Of a stretch of 64,000 nucleotides of DNA, positions 59,428 to 64,000 are shown piece after piece. This DNA comes from Cricetomys ansorgei (Eukaryota > Chordata > Mammalia > Rodentia > Nesomyidae): contig JAMJFZ010000087.1 of assembly GCA_026225945.1 (NCBI GenBank), positions 1-64,000 of the forward strand, read 5' to 3'. A program made the position numbers and the translations under genes. The notes below the pieces were generated by a model. That model saw nothing but the letters and a program-made list of their open reading frames with translations. It was not told the DNA's origin and ran no database searches. Numbering within the stretch: the stretch's first letter is position 1; every line of letters begins with the position of its first letter.

Positions 59428-59850
59428 GGAGTGTAAAAAGCTACACTCAAAATGTATCACTCACATGAATAAATCTGAGCAGTTCAGGAACAACACCAAT
59501 CAACCTGATAACACTGATGTGGAAAAATTCACAGTCCTCAACCCTACACATAAAACTACAGAGAATTGATCAAAACTAAGAGTGGAAAAAATGTATTCAG
59601 GAAAAAAAACTCATATTAGATTTTCAGAGTCACATGGTCAGACCCAAAAGCAAGCATAGAGGTAATAATACAGTTTGGAATCATTTAGGAATATATATGC
59701 ACATACATATGTGTAAGCAATAACAATGAACAAAGAGGATAAGAATTTGAAAGCCAGAAAGGAGAGATCTATTTGAGGGTTTAGGGGCATAAAAGAAAAA
59801 GGGAACTATGTTATTTTATTACTTCAAATGTAAAAAAATTATATATACAT
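59428..59850 (+). mobile_element. LINE-1 3' UTR, sense, with A-rich end
   Basis: 'aaccctacacataaaactacagagaa', 'tttaggaatatatatgcacatacatatgtg', 'gcaataacaatgaacaaagagg', 'gaatttgaaagccagaaaggag' and 'tttgagggtttaggggc', then an A/T-rich tail, follow the sense order of the murine L1 3' end. A second such piece is at 60757-61215. Confidence 0.85.
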
Positions 59851-60057
59851 ACATAAATTTTTATATGTTTGTATATGTTACATATACATGTAGCTTGTTA
59901 CAAATAACATATGTGTATTTTTTATAATATTTTATGTGTAATAATATGTTATATATTTTGTATATATTATATATAATTTGGACATATATACAGTATATGC
60001 AAATTATTTATGAGATCTTTTACTTTTGATACAAAAATAAAAAATATACATAAGTGG

Positions 60058-60112
<55 letters not shown>

Positions 60113-60194
60113 AAACCTGCATATCAAACAGTATAAAACAGCCCCTGATAAATCAAAATTAAATTTTTATATTCAGAATCAATCAAATTATATA
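59851..60194. repeat. AT-rich tract with (TA)n(CA)n
   Basis: TA/TATG-rich sequence is followed by a pure TA run with a CA end at 60061-60113, then 80 bp of unrecognised AT-rich DNA. Confidence 0.85.
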
Positions 60195-60405
60195 TTAAGT
60201 GTCCATGGTTTCTCTTGATATGTCTATATCATTATCTACATCTCCTGTTTCCAATTCAGATGTCATACCCTTCCATGTGTTGTGTCATATCCTTACATTC
60301 ATAGTGTCATTTGGACAGTTCATATTTATATCTGTTTTTTCTCTCAGTGTCACGTTCATCCAGTTTTTGTTGATGTTTGTGCTTGCATCCATGTTTCCTC
60401 AAAGT
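60195..60405 (-). repeat. Inverted, diverged piece of the 22-bp satellite
   Basis: 'gtcat' recurs at exactly 22-bp steps here (60260, 60282, 60304). The words between ('ttccaattcagat', 'atccttacattcata') are the reverse complements of satellite unit tails (for example 'atcataattggaa', 'tatgaatgtaaggat'). The 73-codon + frame at 60199-60420 is the repeat read backwards. Confidence 0.75.
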
Positions 60406-60756
60406 TGTGAATTTGGATAAGTACATACTGATATTCTTGCTTCCAAGCATACACAGTTCACCCTCTATGTAAGGATGAACCATTTTGTATTATGTTATCT
60501 CTCCTGGATCAGTCTGGACACGTTTGTGTTCATGTCCTTGCTTGAATCAACAGATTACTCCCATGTAAGGTTAGAGATTTAGAATTAAATGGTATTTTCC
60601 AGTTTCCCTTACCTATGCAGGATGTTAATTCCCAATCAATATACACCAGTGCCATTTGCTGTTTACATTAGGAAACTGCAGGCAGTCCTCAAACACAGGA
60701 GCATGTCCACAGGCAGGTTGCAGTGTGCCTTAGGAATGCACTTCCAGCAAAAATTA
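60406..60756. other. Unrecognised spacer
   Basis: Nothing is recognised, though weak satellite-like words may persist to about 60450. Confidence 0.35.
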
Positions 60757-61215
60757 CACACATAAAAGGAGTGTAAATAGCTACATTCATAAAGTGTCAC
60801 TGACCTGACATCTAAATATGAGCAGGATAAAAATTTCATCAACAGGTATGCCAATGTGGACCTGAGGTCTACAGACCTCAGAACTACACATGAAAATAGA
60901 GACAACTAACTGTATAGCTGTGAGTATGATACATGTATCCAAGGAAGAGCATCCTAATAAGATGTCCAGTTGTGGTCAACCTTAAAAGCCTGCATGTAAA
61001 TAATATCTCATAGATTGAGCAGGACACATTTAGGAATTTATATTCACATGCATATATGTACGCAAAAAGAATTAATGAACAAAGAGGTAATCAATTTGAA
61101 GGACAGAAAGGAAGGATATATTGTAGTGTCTGAGGAATGAAACAAAGGGTGTAATGGTGTAATATTCTTAATATCTTACTATCTCAAAAGTAGAAAAAAA
61201 TTATATATTATACAT
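60757..61215 (+). mobile_element. LINE-1 3' UTR, sense, second piece
   Basis: 'gtggacctgaggtctacagacctcagaactacaca', 'gaagagcatcctaataagatgtccag', 'gtggtcaaccttaaaagcctgcatgtaa', 'gattgagcaggacac', 'gaattaatgaacaaagagg' and 'aatttgaaggacagaaagg', then an A-rich end, is sense murine L1 3' sequence. It aligns with 59428-59850. Confidence 0.88.
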
Positions 61216-61424
61216 ACACATCATGTCTATACACAGAACACCCAAGACTATGATATCAGTCAACACCAATGAAGGCTTAGAGACAGGTAGGTGCTGTTCC
61301 AGATTATAGATATATGGTTTCGGTGATGAGGCTAGAAGTGAGGTGGAGACAATAAAAGCAGTGAACTGCTTTCCCAAGTAAATGTCAGCTGGGATTTCCA
61401 GACAATGTGGTATGTGTTTGTTTA
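61216..61424. other. Spacer, nothing recognised
   Basis: No element is seen. Confidence 0.35.
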
Positions 61425-61498
61425 TTTTGTGGAACTGTCATTGAACCCAGTACATGGGAATCAAGCACTCCCACTGAGTTATACCTACAGCTCTGGCC
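61425..61498 (-). mobile_element. ID/B4-type SINE remnant, antisense
   Basis: 'tgtggaactgtcattgaacccagtacatgggaatcaagcactcccactgagttatacctacagctc' is the reverse complement of the ID head (gagctg-aggtataactcagtgg..). Confidence 0.65.
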
Positions 61499-61709
61499 TC
61501 TATGCTTCTTATAATTTTCACTTCAATGCGTCTTTGATGCAGACAATGTTAGACTCCCTCTGTAATCCTATACTTGGAAAGGTTAGGCTGGAAGATCCCA
61601 AATGTAATCAGCTAGCCTTATGTATATAAAACAACTATTTCTTAAATAAATACTATTTATAAATCATACTTTTTAGGTTAAAACAATAATTTTGGAAACA
61701 TACAACTAC
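61499..61709. other. Spacer with possible B1-like trace
   Basis: 'ctgtaatcctatacttggaaaggttaggctggaagatcccaa' (61560-61600) resembles a sense B1 body, but too little is left to call. Confidence 0.35.
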
Positions 61710-61895
61710 ATTCTGGGGTTTGATAGATGTTTCATGTTTAAGAGTAGATACTGCACTTGAAGACGATTTGAGGTAAGTTCCCAGAACCCACATGGGCTGG
61801 ACAGTTGCCACCTGTACCCCAGTCCCAGTGGATAAGATACCTTTGAGTGCACTGGTATTTGTGTATCACTCACACAGTCTTGAAAATAATACTCC
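61710..61895 (+). mobile_element. B2/B3-type SINE
   Basis: A diverged head ('tggggtttgatagatgtttcatgtttaagagtagatactgcac') is followed by 'gatttgaggtaagttcccagaacccacatgggctg' and 'ctgtaccccagtcccagtgg', as in sense B2/B3. Confidence 0.8.
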
Positions 61896-63099
61896 TAGGA
61901 GCGTATACTAAACTTTAGAATGCCCTGATTTTTCAGTTAACACCTATTCTTTTTTGTTGCCCATATGTGTATTTTCCAGTTTGGTGTCTTTGGTGCGGTT
62001 GGATGATGTCTATCAAATCAAATTCCTACTGCTTACATCTAAACTTGATGCAATAGCATAGGAAGAAATTGCATATTTTTCAGAGTTCTAGCATTTTCCA
62101 CATGAGTAATCCAATTTAAGTAGGAACAAAATAAAAGGAAGATGTTGTATTGCATGATGATCTTCACATATCAAACTCTAATCAGAAAAATCCAAAAACC
62201 CTCCCGTGAAGACAAGGTATTTCCATATTACAAAGCTTTGTAAATATCCAAAGTCAAGATTTGCCTCTTGGTTTGGGACTTTACCGTCCACCTTTTTCTG
62301 CAAGATGCTGCCAAGCCCAGGTTGGAAGCCTGGGTTCGGAGAGGTGGGGCCTTGCCATATTTGTAACTTTCTCTCTGGTTTTGAAGCAACTAAGATAAAG
62401 AGTGCTTCTGCTCTGTCATTTTTCTTAGGTGATCCTGTGCAGCAGCCAACAGGAATGTAGAGTCAAGTTCCAAAGCAGTGGAGGCAAAGGTAGACTCAAG
62501 CTCCTGTCTACCTGAGGCCCCCATGAACTTCTTCCATAAGTAACAACAACAGCAGGTTCCTCCATCTCCTACCTCCTTCTCCAGTAGCAGTGCCTACTTA
62601 CAGTGTAGGTTCTGCAGAGATAAGACATGCCAGACCATGTTCCTAACACACTGGATGGCACCTCAGCGGGAACTTACTTAAATTGCCAGGAGCTTGTGTC
62701 CTGAAACTAGGAATTCACCTGGGATTCATATAGAGTGTTAGAAACAAGCAGTTTACTAACAATGACTTCAATGAAGGACAAGGATGTTGACTAGGGAGAT
62801 CATTTATCTGCCCTCCTTTCTCCCCTTTCTTCCCCTTCTCTACCATCTCCTCCACTATCCCACTCTCCTCCTTCTTTGTAACTCTCTGCCTTGTTCTTTT
62901 CCATCCTGCTCTCCCATCTGTTGGGGCAATGTACACTGCCAGCTTAAAAAAGTTCCTGGCTCCTGTTGCTAGGATATTGGGCACAATACAAACTTTGTCC
63001 CCTTTTCTTCCTTTACTGTACGGTGGCAAAAAGCATCTCATTAATATGATTGTCTATTTGGCTTTATAGTAAGAACTCAAATGAATTCTTGGGCTGGCT
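61896..63099. other. Unrecognised stretch, pyrimidine-rich at 62811-62880
   Basis: Composition around 62260-62700 is less AT-rich than the surroundings. The + frame at 62206-62460 (84 codons) and the minus frame at 62715-63041 (108 codons) have no recognisable domain, and the latter reads a pyrimidine-rich tract as Lys/Glu/Gly. A degraded LTR or unique sequence is possible. Confidence 0.35.
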
Positions 63100-63650
63100 G
63101 TGAGCGAACTCTGCCATCTCTGCTCAAAAGCAATTTAAATATCCCACTAACCTTCAAGTTGTGGCAGGAATGAGAACTATTCATACTTGCTGAAAGCATA
63201 TTATAAACTATTCTTAGCTAAACTGACCTTCCTAGGAGACAACCACAGTTATTTCTGCAAAGAGCCTAGATATTAAGTCAGTACACATACAAATACAAAT
63301 AGAAAATTCAACCCTGAGCAGCTCCTCCCTTTTTATAGTAAGCCTATACAGACCTAGAAACAACGATTCATTAATTAGGATTGTACAGTCCTAGAATAAG
63401 CTATTCCTTAATTAAACTATTGTGTTAGTTTTCTCAGTAAAAATAACCTTGAAGAATAGAGCTTACACCTTCAATCTGTGAAAGGCATTCCTGCTTATAT
63501 TGTAATGTGCTTATTTCCTGTAAACCATAAAAAAATAAAAAGCATTCTGTACATTTTTTAAGCTACAGGAACCTTGCCTCTGGGTTTGAAGTATTCTCTC
63601 AGAGAGAGAAGACTCTCCTGAGTGAGCAGTTTTCCTCCCTAGCAACAAGT
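63100..63650 (+). mobile_element. Possible LTR
   Basis: An 'aaaaaataaaaagc' polyadenylation-type signal (63529) is followed by 'ttgcctctgggtttgaag..' and a tail 'gagagagaagactctcctgagtgagcag..ctagcaaca' ending near 63647 in ACA. This resembles the R-U5 layout of rodent LTRs and the end of the LTR at 52433. The left edge is not seen. Confidence 0.35.
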
Positions 63651-64000
63651 ATATGATTGCCAGTTCTTTCTCAAAAGTGTTTGCGTGTGTTTTTATATGA
63701 AAAGGTATGTCTGAGCATGGCACTTTAAAGTCTGAATGTACAATCTATTTTTTCCTCAAAAAAGAAACAGTTTTATGTGTTTGTCGTAACTTTATTTCAT
63801 CAGTCTGTTTTCCTATGTGTAGTTTCATGGAACCTATCGTTGGTGAAGGCCTGCCACTACTCGACAGTTCTCTCTCTCACATCCCCACTTGCTCTCTCTT
63901 CTGTCTCACTGTCAACCCTCCATTCTTCTCTGTCCCCACTTTTCACTGAAAGCCAATTCCTCTGGCTGCCCTTCCACCTGTACAAAAAGCAAATGTGAAT
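63651..64000. other. Right end of window, nothing recognised
   Basis: A CT-rich stretch (63870-63945) gives Ser/Leu-rich frames on the + strand that look like chance. Confidence 0.35.

Noticed and set aside
62715..63041. 108-codon minus-strand frame with Lys/Glu/Gly-rich centre
   Set aside because: The charged part is the reverse reading of a pyrimidine-rich tract, and there is no recognisable domain.

Overview
The window looks like muroid rodent (rat/mouse-type) nuclear DNA with no intact protein-coding gene. B1, B2, B3, B4 and ID-type SINEs, murine-type LINE-1 (Lx-like) fragments, rodent LTRs and (CA)n, (TA)n and (GAAA)n microsatellites give the lineage. I cannot separate rat from mouse or another murid. 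No olfactory, vomeronasal or zinc-finger exon was seen. Open reading frames of 60-130 codons occur on both strands, but nearly all lie in repeats or simple sequence and I treat them as chance.

Layout: 0.7-3.5 kb holds two full copies and the start of a third copy of a relatively GC-rich 1.3-1.4 kb tandem module of unknown identity. 4.1-7.8 and 9.9-11.4 kb hold a very decayed array with a unit of about 30 bp, split by an antisense L1 3' region. 11.5-25 kb is AT-rich, with scattered SINEs, a large GAAA tract, an old direct duplication (17.4-18.1 and 21.45-22.1 kb) and a CpG-dense patch (23.44-24.0 kb) that stands out from its surroundings.

25-64 kb is a mosaic of locally duplicated blocks. 'D' blocks lie at 25.0-27.5, 30.9-31.6, 31.8-34.3 and 44.2-44.7 kb, with a fragment at 35.39 kb and an inverted piece at 27.6 kb. 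'E' blocks lie at 35.47-36.95 and 56.0-57.4 kb. A satellite with a 22-bp unit follows each E block (37.48-44.18 and 57.99-59.43 kb), and a short inverted satellite piece sits at 60.2 kb. An antisense LINE-1 follows D at 27.96-28.99 and 44.73-48.45 kb with the same junction, so it entered the ancestral block before that block was copied. LTR-type remnants lie at 51.6-52.4 and 53.6-54.1 kb and possibly at 38.5-39.8 and 63.1-63.6 kb. A U6 snRNA pseudogene lies at 30.1 kb.

The most unusual element is the satellite: 22-bp units built on the core GACATCAT(A/C)AAT, cycling through three tail types to give a 66-bp repeat of roughly a hundred copies. Almost every unit carries TGACATCA, one base away from the cAMP-response element TGACGTCA. 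All identifications are from reading the sequence; no database search was run.
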